A stretch of DNA of 64,000 bases from Drosophila miranda (GCF_003369915.1 NC_046675.1:1240001-1304000), one strand, 5' to 3'. Positions 11,919 to 24,565 are shown, counted from the first letter of the stretch. Numbers and translations: made by a program. Notes: generated from the letters alone by a model not told the origin.

Positions 11919-11950
11919 CTTGAAAAGCAATGAAAACCAGTGGCACAAGG

Positions 11951-11994
11951 GTATATATCCATTCGGAACAAATGATTAAAATCACATCAGATAA
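11951..11994 (-). promoter_or_regulatory. promoter module of DUF1091 copy B: TATA box and GATA site
   Basis: Minus-strand GGATATATACCC gives a TATA box at about 11951-11957, only some 35 bases before the ATG at 11918, so the leader must be very short. TTATCT (11989-11994) lies about 31 bases further upstream inside a 16-base block (11981-11996) identical to one upstream of copy A. The conserved spacing suggests that the duplication carried the promoter and that GATA control has been kept. Confidence 0.5.
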
Positions 11995-12135
11995 TCCATT
12001 TCAATCCATTGAGTGCTATTGATCAATCACATATTTTAGTGCAGTGGAACAAATTGGATGTATCTTTTGTCTATTATCTCTTAATTTATTTCGTTACGCT
12101 TGCATTGTTTTGGGTGCAAAACACTAAAGAATTAT

Positions 12136-12330
12136 TCAAATCATACCATACGTCATACCAAGCATACCAGTTTGATTGGATTGAAATAGATAATCCCCAT
12201 CGGGAAAAAGGAAGAACTTTGGCTAATTGTTGATTAAAAGGGTTGATGGAAAGCTTTCCAATAAGACTCCCCGACTAGATATAGTACCACAAAATATTGA
12301 ATGTACGTGTATATCATCTCGAAGAACAAT
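12136..12330 (-). pseudogene. third DUF1091 copy, internally deleted remnant
   Basis: On the minus strand 12265-12330 matches the signal-peptide exon of copies A and B: the ATG is at 12315-12317, with the exon 1 to intron 1 region following. It runs directly into sequence matching exon 4 at about 12136-12262 (KLS, NQQ, AKVLPF, then PDGDYLFQSNWYA after a one-base shift). The whole middle of the gene (exons 2 and 3) is missing. An extra T breaks the LPFPDG block and further shifts follow. It lies directly upstream of copy B in the same orientation, so the locus was a tandem array of at least three. Confidence 0.7.
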
Positions 12331-15300
12331 GACGCGAATATAAATGTATCATATATATGTAAGATATTATTTAGAGTATTGTTTATTCGTATTATTATCG
12401 CGGTGGCCTGGTATGTGTGCTTACAAAAGTTCTTAATGTTACGGCTTATTTCTGCTGATTTTCTGCTGCTGCTTGAGTCGCGTCCGTATGCTGCTGTTCT
12501 CTCCTCTTCTTCTCTGTCCGCTGTTGATCTGCTGCTGTTATTACTGCTGTTGCTTATCCCCGCTACCACCTCAATAAACCAGCTGGACCACTCCTTCTTA
12601 CATATATTATCTACACGATTTCTACATGTAATCTACTCATATATTTGGTACATTGGATCACCTTAGCAGAGACACAAGCCAAGCGATCAGAGAAGTTCCG
12701 GAAAGTCCCCGCAGATGACGCCTGTGTGTCCGCTGCAGAACTATTTTCCCACTAAAAATCATTGAAATTAGATGGTAATTTGAATTTTAGTATACACTTC
12801 TGTTTGCCTTGCCCCTCCCCTTGGATTCGTTCAAGAATTTTAATGACAATATAGCAAAATGGCCATCAAGGAACGTCGCCATTTGGCTTGGCCCCGCTGC
12901 TGCGGCTGTGTGGCTGCAGTGCACTCGTTTCTATATTTTCCAACATTTGTTTTCCTTTGCTGTTTTTTGCAAAATGGAGCGGCGCCAGAGCTTAGTGGGA
13001 ACTTAAGTGTGCTTATGGCTTGTAATGCACAAATAAATGCCCCGTGTGCGGGCTGGTGGTCGGCCATTGGTTATACATATATCTAAATGGATATTATGCG
13101 CACATTTCCCGACGCGGAGGCGGACTCAGACGATTCACGTTAGATAACTCAAATCGGGGCAGGAACACAGATAGCTAGATCGATAACCAGGTGAAGATAA
13201 GCATGAGGAGAGCGGCCCATGTACTCAAGGGAGGGATAGGGGACCGGGACCAGTACCCAGGCAAACAATCAATTAGAATGGCAAAATCTTTGTAAATGCA
13301 GTAAAAATCCACGGAACGCAAAAAGAGCTTAAAAAGTAATTCCCAAACCAGACAAGAACTGGAAAAAGGGAAGGAAAATCGCACCGTAACCGTACCCGTA
13401 TCGCTTCGTAACGCACGGCACAGTGGGCAGCCGAAAAATGGCGATCATTCGATGAAGGGATTTGGGGAGTGCGGCCCTGAATCATGACGATCCCTATCAG
13501 TGGCCCTCGGAACACTTACTTCGCCAGTCCCCGTCATCGAGTCGGTCACGAATTGTGGCAATAAATCGATTCTAATCGCAATTGCAATTGCAATTGCAGT
13601 TCGTGTTCGTGCCTGGCCGTTGTACTTTTTATGGGTTTATAGATTTACAATGCCAGCTCGACTAGATTGCTGTTTGTTCTAGGTTACTAACGGGCTTTAA
13701 AATCAATCGATCACAATTGGGGGGTGACCACAGAGACCAGAGATATGTACGTCGTATCTCTGGACAGTTTCAGATGGAATCTCCGCCTGACATATGCTTC
13801 CCCTCCGGCCACTGGCATGCGTCGCTATTCAAACACTTGAGTAATTATGTGAGCTGGTGGCGCTTTGAATCCACTCGCTTGATCGTACGTACCCTTTGTA
13901 TCCTTCAATGCAATCCAATCCTCGGATGTCGCTTAAACGGATTGCGAGTGCGAGACATCAAAACAAATTGCACTCCCTCGTGGCTAGCACACAAATCTGA
14001 TTAGGAAAACATTTACAAACGCAAATCGCAAGTTAGCGCCGACGTTAGGGATGAGGATTGAGGATGAACATGAACCCACCCCGGGTCTCATTTGATGTGT
14101 GAACTTTCAGCAGGGGCTGTGACAGGGGCATGGGCTGGTTGCTCGACTAATTTGATTGACGTCGTCGGCGGGCCAGGAAATTGTGGGAAAACGAAAACAA
14201 GCGCCCGCGCTTGGAAGAGACTCTCTCGCAGAGCGGGCCACAAGTGGCACTGTTGTATGGCTATGGCTATGGCTGTGGGGCAGGTAGCAGCAGCAGCATC
14301 CCAGAAACGATATCCAAACAAACCCAATTTGGTGGGCTGCCATCGCCTTTGATAGATTAGCAGACAAAGCGAAAGAGGCGCGACTCTGTGACACGTGACC
14401 AGGAGCAGGAGCAGGAGAAGGAGGAGGAGGAGGAGGAGGAGTATGAGTGGGAGTAGGAGGCATGGACCAATGTCAAATTCGTATTCCATTTGGCTGGGGC
14501 ATACAAAATTGATTTGCTTGTAGCACAAGTAAAATATTTGCCAGCGGCAGGCAGCATCCATTAAACAGCTGCTGCTATCGCTCTCGCTCTCGCTCACGTT
14601 CTCGGTTTCGGTGTCGATGTTGGGTCCTGCCTCCGTGCCAAGGCCACGTGCCAGTGGTGCACTTGCCAGCGGTTCTGTCACGTGCCAGCCGGCAAATTAA
14701 ACAAGGCGCAACATGGGAAGCAAAAGTTTAACAATGCAGAAAATTGAAAAACAATCAGAAGACCGAACCGCAGCAGCGAGAAAGAGACGGCAGAAGCAGG
14801 CAGCCAGTGAAAGTTAAGTGGTGGCATGCCATACGGAACCCAGAAGATACAGCATGCAGGATGCAGGATACAGGACCTTCTCCACCCTGCTGTTTGCCCA
14901 GAGCGCGCGTCTCCTTTCGTCTCACTTTATTTGGCCATAATTAGCTTAATGCGCACAACAAACAACCAGGAAGAGCAGGCGACGGCGAAATATCCGTGCT
15001 GGCCATGCATGTCCTTGCTGGCACTTCGCCAGGCCAGGCCAGGCCAGGGCCAGTGGGAATGCCAAAGCAAACAAATGTGGCAGCAACGTGAGGCAAGAGC
15101 AGAAGCAACAGCCAGAGCAGTCCGTAAAGTGGCTGAAAAAATAAAACCAATTGGCAAGTTGGAGACGACATGGTGATTGATGAATACTCTTATGCCAAGA
15201 AAACTGGTGCAAAATATTGTATCATGTTGGAAAGTAAGAGCGAAGATTGGCAGAGCTTCGATGAGCTATCGAATAACGATCTTTCGTGTATCCATTGTGT

Positions 15301-16790
15301 CAAACCGTTCTTGTCTTGTCTAACCATAGACAATACTTTGGCAAAGAAATCCCCATAGCAGAGGCACTCCTTGAGAGAGTGCTCGTAGAAAAACCAGAAC
15401 AGGGCAAACAGAATGCACGGAAAAAATTAAAATCATTAATCCCCTTAAAAGGTTCTTAATCTGTGGCTACTGCTGCTGAATTTTGTTGCTTCATTTGCCT
15501 CGCCACCCCCAGCCCCCCGCTTGTCTGCCGTTGAGTTTGGTTTTTCCGCTTCTGCATTACTCATACGCAGTGTGACCACTGATGGTGCTAGTGTCAGTGC
15601 CAGTGTCAGTGCCAGGGTCCAAGTAGGAAGCCTATCAGCGCTTGGTTCTATGTCTTGTGCCCCCCTTTCTTTAGTGCCTGAGGAGAGCTGTCAATGAAGT
15701 GTCTGGCGGCTGTCAACGGGCCATCGCCATGCGACATCATCATATGACCGGCCGACCAATGTGTGCTGTGAGTCAGTGGAATCAGCTTTGGCCAACAAAT
15801 GGTTTAATGAGCACCCTCTGGGGTGTCGAGTTCGATCTCCGCCAGAACGATGGCGATGACCCTGGTGGCCTCTGCCTCCGCCTCTGTCTCTGTCAGCCAC
15901 TGCGATCGTAAACTTAGCAAACATTTGTGTGGTTTGCTCTGGGGCTGATTGCGTGCACTGCAATGCAAGTTTTATGGCACTCTCCATGCGATGATACGAG
16001 TGTGGGTCCGAGTGCCAGGCGAGGGCAAACAGTACGCTTTATGACAGGCAAAACTCTCGTCCGATGGCCATGCAAAAAATGGTCGTAATCAGTCGCCTCG
16101 CAAAATGTAAATAATTTCACTCCAAACCAAATTCAACGATCAGAATGGAAAGAGCCTGAGGCTGAAACAGAGACAGAAACAGTAACCTGAAACCTGACAC
16201 AAATAAAATAATAAATTTTATACGAAATTGACAAGCTGGCTTAGCTGCCGCTGATAGTGGTCACCGAGCCCATTGGGAGCTGGATAGTACTACCAATAAA
16301 GAATGCACATTGGCCAGCAGGCAGCAGCCAGCAGGCAGCATACGGTAGCTGGTTTGGTAGTTCGCTGGCGGGTTACCGCGGGGCTGTAAAAGTTAAGCAT
16401 TTAATTGCGAAATTAAAGACAGTCGAAGGTTGGCTGATTACTGACTGAGAGTTCCGAGGGTTCCAGTATGCTGGTATACTTTTATAATTTTATAGTATCT
16501 ACACTGCTGGACCCCCCTCTCAGCTCTCAACTCTCAACTCCCAGGCAAATCTAATTAATTTCCACCACCCAAAATTATGATTGAGTAGGAAAATCAAAGG
16601 AAAACAAAAGGAAAACTTATGTTCCACTTCCAGCAGAAAGAAACACAATTGCAGGCGTCGCGTCGTACTGTTAAAAAGAAAACAGAGAATAAAATAACAA
16701 AGAATTTAAATTGGAATTATTTATTTTTGCATTTTGAAAGCGTTCGCGCGTGTCAAGGATTTCTCACGCGCGGTGTCACTCCCTCTGCTC
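12331..16790. other. intergenic DNA, no gene seen
   Basis: No supportable coding region. It holds CTG-rich sequence at about 12455-12550, CAATTG repeats near 13576-13597, and a GGA/GCAGGA tract at 14401-14440. Noncoding blocks of mixed composition may be part of the upstream regulatory region of Ptx1. Confidence 0.5.
14401..14440 (+). repeat. GGA/GCAGGA microsatellite
   Basis: Purine-strand triplet repeat: AGGAGC units followed by an uninterrupted GGA run. It explains the serine- and proline-rich reading frames found on both strands here. Confidence 0.85.
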
Positions 16791-16821
16791 TATATATAGT
16801 ATCTCTCTCTTTCTCAGTCAG
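16791..16821 (+). promoter_or_regulatory. candidate TATA/Inr core promoter without a recognised gene
   Basis: TATATATAG at 16791-16799 is followed by CTCAGTCAGCC, giving an initiator-like TCAGTC with its A at 16816, or TCAGCC with its A at 16820. These are 25 or 29 bases downstream of the TATA. Spacing and order fit a core promoter. No open frame of note follows, so a noncoding transcript or chance are both possible. Confidence 0.25.
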
Positions 16822-19800
16822 CCCCTGAGCAGAAAGACCCTCCTCGTACAGCTCCCACCCTTTGGCTTGCAAAAAAGCAGAGCCTCAGCTTTTGGCATTT
16901 TAATTTGAAAATATAAAAATAACAAAGAGCTCAGGCATATTCAAATGTCAAAGTCTCCCTCCCACTCGAACCCACAGGAAAAATCGGTCGGTATCGCAGA
17001 TATGCGAATACGGTCGTATGTCTGTGTGTTCATGTATTTGTATTTGTGGCGGCCAGACCCCATGGAAACAAACATTTGACTCCCTTCTCGATGAAGTCTA
17101 AGAGCAGGGCTTTTGCAATATCCAGAGTTCATCGGTGCTTCAATTAATTGGAAAATCACATTCCATATCGAGGAACAGTCCTCTCCTTTTAATAATGATT
17201 AAGAATAGATATTCATGAGAATAGTCACTGTGCATTGTAGCAATTTGGAGGAGATTAAAGTATATGATTGGAACACAGTGTTCATTTCAACCCTAACTCC
17301 CTTAAATAGGTATTTCACACATTTAATGTGTCAAGGTCACGCCAGGCTGAGGTCATGGAGAGCATTGCATTTGAGAACTTCCAAAATCTATTTTCAATAA
17401 GGATCAACTGAACAAACAAGATAACCCGGGCCTGAGCTGATCCACCAAGGCACTGCCCGTACTGCCCGTACTCCCATTGAGGAAGGTTCCGAAGCCTTTC
17501 CCACGCCCACCCTCTGGAAGAGCAGTAGTAAGCCCAAGACATCATCTCGTAATCCTAAACCAAATACAATACAGTCCCCCTCTTGAAGGAAGGGACTGTC
17601 GTGAGAATCTGAGAGAGAACAGGCACCTGCCTGTCCATGGAATATGGTAAATACTCGTACCTTCCCGTTGTCTGATGGATATAAATCGGTAATCACACAT
17701 TCTTAGGCCGCATCAACGTCGGACGGAACTTCATCGGGGGGCCGTAGTTTTGATCCGGGGGGCTTACGCCGCTGAACCACTGGACTAAGGCAGTCCAATA
17801 TTTCTCACGTTCCGTTCCGTTCCGACAGATCGGACATATGGCCGGGGAATACGCATCAGGAGGGATATGGATCGGTGGGGGCGAGGCGATAGACGGCGAC
17901 GGACGACCGACGACGAGCGCCGCCCGACGCCCGACCGTGTCTACTGTTGGATATATGTACATAGTCACCCAGTCGACTCCTACTGCCACTCCCACACTCC
18001 CACTCCCACACTCCCACAGAGTACGAGTGCGGCTGCTGTCTTTCGGCTGCTATAAATCATAAGCAAACATTTTGATATTGTAATCCCCATTTTAATCCGT
18101 GCGCATAAAAAGCCAAAAATCAAACTTTTCGACATGGGCGGCGGTGTCTCTGATGTTCTGTGGGCCCTGGGCCTTTGGGCCTGCAGTTCGTTTGCTTTGT
18201 TAGTTTTTCTCGTTGTTTTTCGCTCGTTTCCCACAAAAAAAATTGATGGATTACCTTGGCCCCCGCTCCCGTTTGGCCTGCGATAAGGATTCCTTAGCTT
18301 CTGGTTTGCCACCGCCGCTGATGATGATGTTTCTTTGTTGATTTATTAATTAATTATGTGCGGAGGGAAACTGCGTCACTGGCCCCGACTCCCGGATATC
18401 GGAGGAGTATCGATAATAGTGCTAATAGGGCGCGATAACTTCCATTCCATGGCCGAGATCGGCCCTTTCGTCGGCCCTTTTCAACTGCGGCCAGGCAACG
18501 GGGCGGCAACAGTTGAAAGAAAGCCTTTTCGTGGTGCCTCCTCTGTCTCTGGCTCTTCGCCATATTTGATGATGACTTTTGGTGGGCCACCACCCATGCG
18601 GTGGATCCCTGCTGTCTGATGTGCAACCACCTTTGAAGTCGTTCCGACAGAAGGTTGAGCAATACATTGGATTGGGAAAGCGGAAGAAAGCTCTTGGACA
18701 GCATATCCATGTATGGATGTATCCTATTCTCTTCCACATCCAATTATAATTACTGCAGAAAATAGTTCTCACTGTGCAGATATATCAATTTGATGTCGGC
18801 ATAAACAGTTGTACGCACCCTTAATTGATTTTGTCTGGCTTACTATCTTCGATATCCAATTTCCATCTCGAATAGACCTCCCCAACATCCACTAGCGCTC
18901 TCCCACTCCACCAAGAGCTTCCCCCATCCTTCGCCTTGGTATCCAGCTCCTCGAGAGGAAATTACTGACGATTCAATTCCGAACAGCTGTTTGTCTTGGG
19001 ACTGTCCCAAAAGCGAGGAAATGCAACAGCCCAAAGGGGAACCTCGCATTCGTCCTGCTGCTCCTGGTTCTCCCTGCTCGCTGCCTGGGGAAATGTGTGT
19101 GCGGCTTTTGCGCATGTAGCACGCAACCCTCGAGGCCACACCCCTGACTATCAGAAGGCGGGGCCTTGGAGTAGCGAGTCACCGCCGAAGCGGACCAATC
19201 GGAGCCGCCGGAGCCAACAGCGAGTGGTTGAGTGCAGCGTGGAGTGGCTGGAGATAAGCGGGGGAGTGTGGGACGGCCCCGGACTGTTGCCCGGAGTGCG
19301 TGCGTGAGCAGAGACCGGGTACGGGACCGGGACCGGGACTGGGTCCGGATCCTGGCTGCAGGAGCAAACCACCACGTGCCGTGCATAAATCGGCCAGCAA
19401 TCGATGTAACTTTTGCCAGAGTCGAGTGTCCTCTCACAGCAGGGACCAGGGCCCGGGTCGAGGAGGTGGAAACAAATGTCATCATATTTTTCCACGCTCC
19501 GAAATTATGCGGCTCCTTGGACTCCAGCGTCCGTCCAGGCTGCATCCTACGTACACGTAGACGATGTGTGTCGCTTAATTTGTTTGGCCTGCTCCGGCTC
19601 CTGTCTGATGCCCTGCTTCCGTTGCTGTTCCTGTTCTCGTTCCTCATCCTGTTTCTTTTCCTATCGCTCTCTCTCTCTCTTTCTCTTTTTTTTGTGTCGC
19701 GTCCGGCATATGGATGCGACATCAGGAGAGAGCCCCGATCCCCGACCCCCGACCGCCAACCCGACACCGTACCGACACCGTTCCGACTTTGTTACAAGTA

Positions 19801-20091
19801 CTTTACGGTAATGGAGGATTTTCGCTTGAGCATCCTCTAACAGAAATTAATTTAAATCGATATGCTGCTGGCTCGATGCTGGAGAGGATGCTGGAGAGTG
19901 GAAGTCTGTCTGAGTCCAGGCTCCTGCTCCTGTTCTTTATTAATTAGCATCGTAATTTATTTTGGCGGTTTGATTGAATTGTAGGTGTAGTCCGCAGACC
20001 CCATACCTATCCTATTCCATTCCATCCCAGATGATGCACTGAATCAAGATTCTGCGTGGCTCTGACATGGCCAATGTCAACAAGGACATGC

Positions 20092-20112
20092 CACACACAC
20101 ACACACACACAG
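20092..20112 (+). repeat. CA dinucleotide microsatellite
   Basis: Uninterrupted CA run. Confidence 0.9.
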
Positions 20113-20795
20113 AGAATATCCCCTTTCCCTTCCCATTTTCTGTGAGCGTGTGTTTGTATAGTTTATTGACTGCTTGAGAGGGAAGTGCTTTCCATAGAGA
20201 AACGGAGAGATTTTTCGCTAAGGAATGTAAGACTGGCCGCAAATCCTGAAAATTGACTTCGTGGCAAGGACAGTGGTATGGAGAATGCGAGAGAGCAAGG
20301 GAGAGAGAGAGAGGAATGGGGTTGAGTGGCGGCAGGAAATCAATGCCGCCATTTTGCGAAAGAGTTGCCAGAATCTGCTTGAGGGAGCAGTGGCAGAGCA
20401 CCCGGAGAACTGCGTGGCTTCCTCTCCATCATAAGGCATACAAAATTAGTTCAGTTTTCGGTGGCCGGGGAGGGAATATCACAGGGGAAGTCAGAACGGA
20501 GTACGGGAAATGGGGGAGCATTACGCCGTGGATTGGGGCCACGTCTTTGTTGTTGTCGCATCGCATCGCACACTCCCTACCACGCACCATCGTATTTCAT
20601 TTCGTCATGTTTCGGGATTAGGCCGGATTAGTTTGGCGACTGAGCAATGGCTCTGTCCTGAACTTTTCAACTGCCTCTGTCGCTGTCTCTGTCGTTGTCG
20701 CTGCCTCTGAACTTTTTGGTAGTTGCTTAAAAAAGAGATTGGTAAAGGGATTGGGGCGAAAAAGGTAGGGAATGGGAAATGTGACGACAACAAGG

Positions 20796-20875
20796 GCGCG
20801 GATGTGGATGTGGATGTGAATGCGTACGCGTACGCGAATGTGAATGTGAATGTAGATATAAATGTGGAGGGGAAT
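20796..20875 (+). repeat. GATGTG-type hexamer repeat
   Basis: Imperfect tandem array of GATGTG, AATGTG and GTACGC units with a six-base period. It creates an artificial alternating Val/Asp/Asn reading frame that I do not take as a gene. Confidence 0.8.
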
Positions 20876-23143
20876 GGGTACTGGGTCTTGGTGTCGGAGA
20901 ATGTGGCTCCGACTGGTAAAGCTGCTTCTTTTATATAGGGAGACATTTCCCTGCGGATGCGACACTTTCACCGCCTTTGCATTTCAATTTCTTGAGGTGC
21001 GTGCGACTTCTTGAATGTTCGGCATTAGCATTTTCCTTCTCCGAGCATCAAAGGATGATGAGAGGACGCAGATGAGTTGGCTCTCTCCCACACCCCATTG
21101 CCGACACAGTCCACGGCACGTAGACACCATCTATAAGGTGAGGCGCCATTTTGTTCCGCATAGATAACGTGGGTGGAGCAGCAACCACTGCCAATCCGCT
21201 CCAGTTTTTTCGATATCGGAAAGTCGAAAGTCTAATTTCGGTTTCTCTTATAATTGAAATTGCCCCCTGACTAAGTCCCTTCGTACCAGTGGCAGTCCCA
21301 CAAATAGATATCGTGTCATCAATGGTAAAAGTAGCGTTGATTATGGGGATTTGCCAGGGGATGACTACTGGGGGCAGGATGCGATGTAATTACACGACAC
21401 TCGCACACGCAGAGGGATCGCATAATCATAAACAGAAATTCTCATGGGGATAACCCTTTGAACAGGTGCTGGCTGGTGAGTGGATGATTGGCACTAAAAG
21501 TAAAAAGTTCCGGCCTAGCCCTTGGACCTTGCACCCCACCCCACACCACACCAGGGCGGCAGCGACAGCACTTCCTTCACCCGGAAAATGTGCAGAGGGT
21601 TGAAGTACGCCCGCCGTCCACTCGTTGCCTTGTGCCTGTGCCCCATCGAGTGGGTGGATCGCACAAGTGTGCTTGCGACTTATGGGTTATGTAACATTTT
21701 GCAGGTGAATTTGTATCTGGGGAACTGCAGTTCAAAGCGCATTCGCCGCCCCAGCAACTCGAGCTGGTCTCAAGTGGGGGCTGTTCCTCTCAAGGGCCTC
21801 CGCTCAACTCGATTACTGCACTGTGCGCTGCTCTGCTCTGCTCTGTCGCACGTTCGTGGATAGTGTCTGAGCAAGTAGTTACAACAATGTGAAAAGAGAG
21901 ACTTTTCCAATTAAAGTTTTCAATGGGAAATACTCGTCCCAATACGCTGACGGAAATCGAATTTATTTTCAAGTTTTCGCGTTGAATTTTAGGAGCTGCT
22001 GTAATGTCGTATAATAGATAATCAAATCTGTCTGTTCTGTGAGTGTGTTTTTTCCTAAATTTACAGAGTATTTTCAAGCCTTAGGAGCTCAAGGACATAA
22101 TCTAGCCCCCAACAGACCCGGAGCCCAGATCTTTAATTGAACTCACATAAAAATGATTAGTGTACCCATGCCCATAGAAAAGTATATCAATTTGCTCGTG
22201 TATAGCATCTCTGAATACAAGGATATAAATTGAAGAACTTTTCCTGCTTCAGAGACTCTCCGCATGACCCTTTATCCTATAAGCGCGCCCATCCTCCGCC
22301 GAGTACCCCCCTCTTCTGCTGCCCCCCGTTTTCCGTGCCACTTGAGGCAGGCAAATGCGAAATAAAAACGAAAATTATGAACTGCACAAAAGCTGTTGTG
22401 AATTTTAATAAATTTTGTTTCTCCCTTGGATATGTGTTTTCTCTTGTTGTATCTTTCGGGAAAGTATCTGCCGCAGTTGGCAGAGCAGGGAAGTCAGAGA
22501 AGATACTACAAAAAAAGATACACACACACACACACACATACACAATGAGGAATACGTCAAAAGGAACAGTTATTTATTTATTTGTGCGCAATCACAGAGC
22601 CAGAGCTACACCCTCTGTAAACGCCCCAAGCAGCATCCCATAGCATCCCGTAGCATACGATACCATTCCATTCTTTTTGAAAGGGGCACTACAATGGCGC
22701 GGCGTCTAACGCAGAATAATGGGATAACAAAACGCCCTTGACACCCAGTAAAAAGACAGCCAGCCCTCACAAAGTGGGCGCCAGAGAGCAGGCCAGGGCA
22801 TGGCAAGGCAGGGAAGAGGGGAGGAGAGTAGCCTTATTATTATGAACATTGTGGGCACTCGCAGCACGTAGCAATCGTACAAGAGAGAATGGGTGGAGGG
22901 GTGGAGTGGTAGTGAGGTGGAGGGGGGTGCCGCACAAAGGACCAACACAGCACACACAAAAGTACAAATCAAACCCTCTCGAGAACGGCCGAAATATCAG
23001 AAAGAGTGAGGTAGCTGCAGATAGAGAGAGAGGGAAAGACAGAGAGACCGAGTGAGTGCGCGCGCAGTGGAAGGGAAGAGCAATGGCGCACTGTAAACAT
23101 GTGGTGTGAGGAGGGGTGCCGAGTACTGCTGCCAGCGACAGAG

Positions 23144-23147
<4 letters not shown>

Positions 23148-23178
<31 letters not shown>
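23148..23178 (+). promoter_or_regulatory. Ptx1: GAGA repeat, candidate GAGA-factor site upstream of Ptx1
   Basis: An uninterrupted GA run of about 30 bases, with further GAGAG blocks at 23026-23047, lies 250-400 bases upstream of the proposed Ptx1 start region. GAGA factor (Trl) binds GAGAG and is typical of developmental promoters in flies. Confidence 0.45.
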
Positions 23179-23183
<5 letters not shown>

Positions 23184-23428
23184 TGAGCGAGTAGTGGCAC
23201 ACATCTTTGGGGGTGTGTTCTAGCAACACTGAACGGTGCTTGTCTCTCGCTCCCACTCCCGTTTGGGCCGAGCACACTCGCTACTCGCTGAACGGCAAGA
23301 CCATCTCCGTCTCCCTCTCCCTCCCACTCTCGCACTCGCACACAGATAAGATAGCAGATAGAAGCGTACGTACTCGTATCGCCGCCCGATCCGATTCCGC
23401 GCCAGTTGGGAAAATCAAATTCCGTTAT

Positions 23429-24565
23429 TCAGTTCAGTCAGTCGCCGTGTCCGAACGCTCGCTGCCGTGTATCTGTATCTTTTGCGTGTGTGCCCGAGCC
23501 CGTGCCCGTACCCGTGCCCCGTAAGTGCGTGTGTGTGCAGCCCCTGCTGCCACTGCCACTGCCATTGTCACTGCACCGTTAGCAACCCCAGGGCCCGGCC
23601 CGGTAGTCGGTAGTCGTCTGTAGTCGTGCCCCCCTCTACCACAGGTTGACGCACTTTTACTCGCTGCTGTTCACCGCTGCTGCCTGCCGCCGTCGTATCC
23701 AACAGATACTTTTGCGTGCGCTTTTGAATTCGTTTTCAATTCAGCCACGTCCTGTTACGGGTGCAGACGCGTTGCTTCCGTTTTTAGAGTGCCACAATCC
23801 ACAGCCAAAGTTGCTTCCTGTTCCGCACAGATACACAGATACTTACCCTAATTACGCGTCGGATTAAGTTATTAAAACGGATTTAGAATCAACAGTCGGC
23901 GACGACCGCAAAAAACGAGTCCAATCACAGAGCAAATCCAATCGAATCCCAGCCAGAGCCACAGCCAGTGCCAGTGCCCCCCGCGAGTGTCTGTTTGTTT
24001 GTGGATCCCCGTGTGTGTCCGTGCGTTGGGCATCAAAGTCGCATTAAAAACATATCCCCCAGTTACTTAAAATTAATCACTAACATAATCACTGGGACTT
24101 TTACTGATTTGATCCGATCCGATCCGTTCCGCACCGACTCCCAGCCAGCAGCCGCGTGTGCGAAAACTATAAACGGCTCTATTAAATGCTCTTTCGCATT
24201 TGATTAGCACTTCAACACCCTGCTCTGGCAGAAAACTGACATCAATCTGTTGCAACAACAGAGATCATCAACAGCTACCCCACGATTTATAGCTACCCAC
24301 GCGAACATATCCCGAAGATTTCCGTGTAAAGTCTCCAAATGAAACTGAAAGCGATTTGATTTATTGCCAGTGCCCACGACTTTTCCACCCGAGAAAAGCT
24401 CCACTGAACCACAGCCGACACGACAGCCAAAGGTCCGATCTCGATTCCGATTCCGATCGATCGATACGCTATAGCGCCGACGGAAGTTCGTTCCAGTTGC
24501 AGTTCCCGCCGATCGTACGGCCACCCCCAAGTGGATTAATTGAATTCTTTTCCCAAAAATCAGAG
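23429..24565 (+). other. Ptx1: probable Ptx1 noncoding first exon and start region
   Basis: Three overlapping initiator-like motifs occur in CAGTTCAGTCAGTCGCC at 23430-23446, inside a CpG-rich, CGT-rich leader-like sequence. The region runs to a strong donor, CAGAG|GTGAGC, after 24565. Spliced to the acceptor at 27341 it would put an in-frame TGA (24541-24543) upstream with no ATG, so translation must start inside the next exon. Two tiny upstream frames are present (ATGs at about 24186 and 24339, five and six codons). GGATTA sites lie at 23861 and 24533. Exon limits are inferred from signals only. Confidence 0.45.

Larger units (their letters stand above)
16830..22980. other. intergenic DNA upstream of Ptx1, no gene seen
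   Basis: No supportable gene. It contains a DRE-like TATCGATA at 18408-18415, a hexamer repeat of GATGTG/AATGTG units at about 20796-20875, a CA run at 20092-20112, two GGATTA sites at 20615-20630, and a CA run near 22520-22538. Frames on the minus strand at about 17394-17995 look partly protein-like but end in simple-sequence DNA. Confidence 0.5.

Noticed and set aside
12331..12665. CTG-rich block with AATAAA that might be a solo LTR
   Set aside because: No terminal TG...CA inverted ends or target-site duplication could be identified.
14088..14681. 197-codon minus-strand frame with a Leu run
   Set aside because: The Leu run is the GGA microsatellite read backwards; the flanks show no protein character.
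17394..17995. Two adjoining minus-strand frames, one with blocks like TDLYPSDNGKVRVFTIF that recall the end of a retrotransposon polymerase
   Set aside because: The similarity is short, no other pol motifs or LTRs are visible, and the frames break at 17693. The upstream part runs into repeat-driven Pro/Val sequence.
18973..19840. Long frames on both strands (200-264 codons)
   Set aside because: Composition is dominated by Arg/Ser or Pro from GC-rich simple sequence. There is no splice or family support, and the two strands mirror each other.
20723..20938. 71-codon frame with alternating Val/Asp/Asn
   Set aside because: Created by the GATGTG hexamer array.
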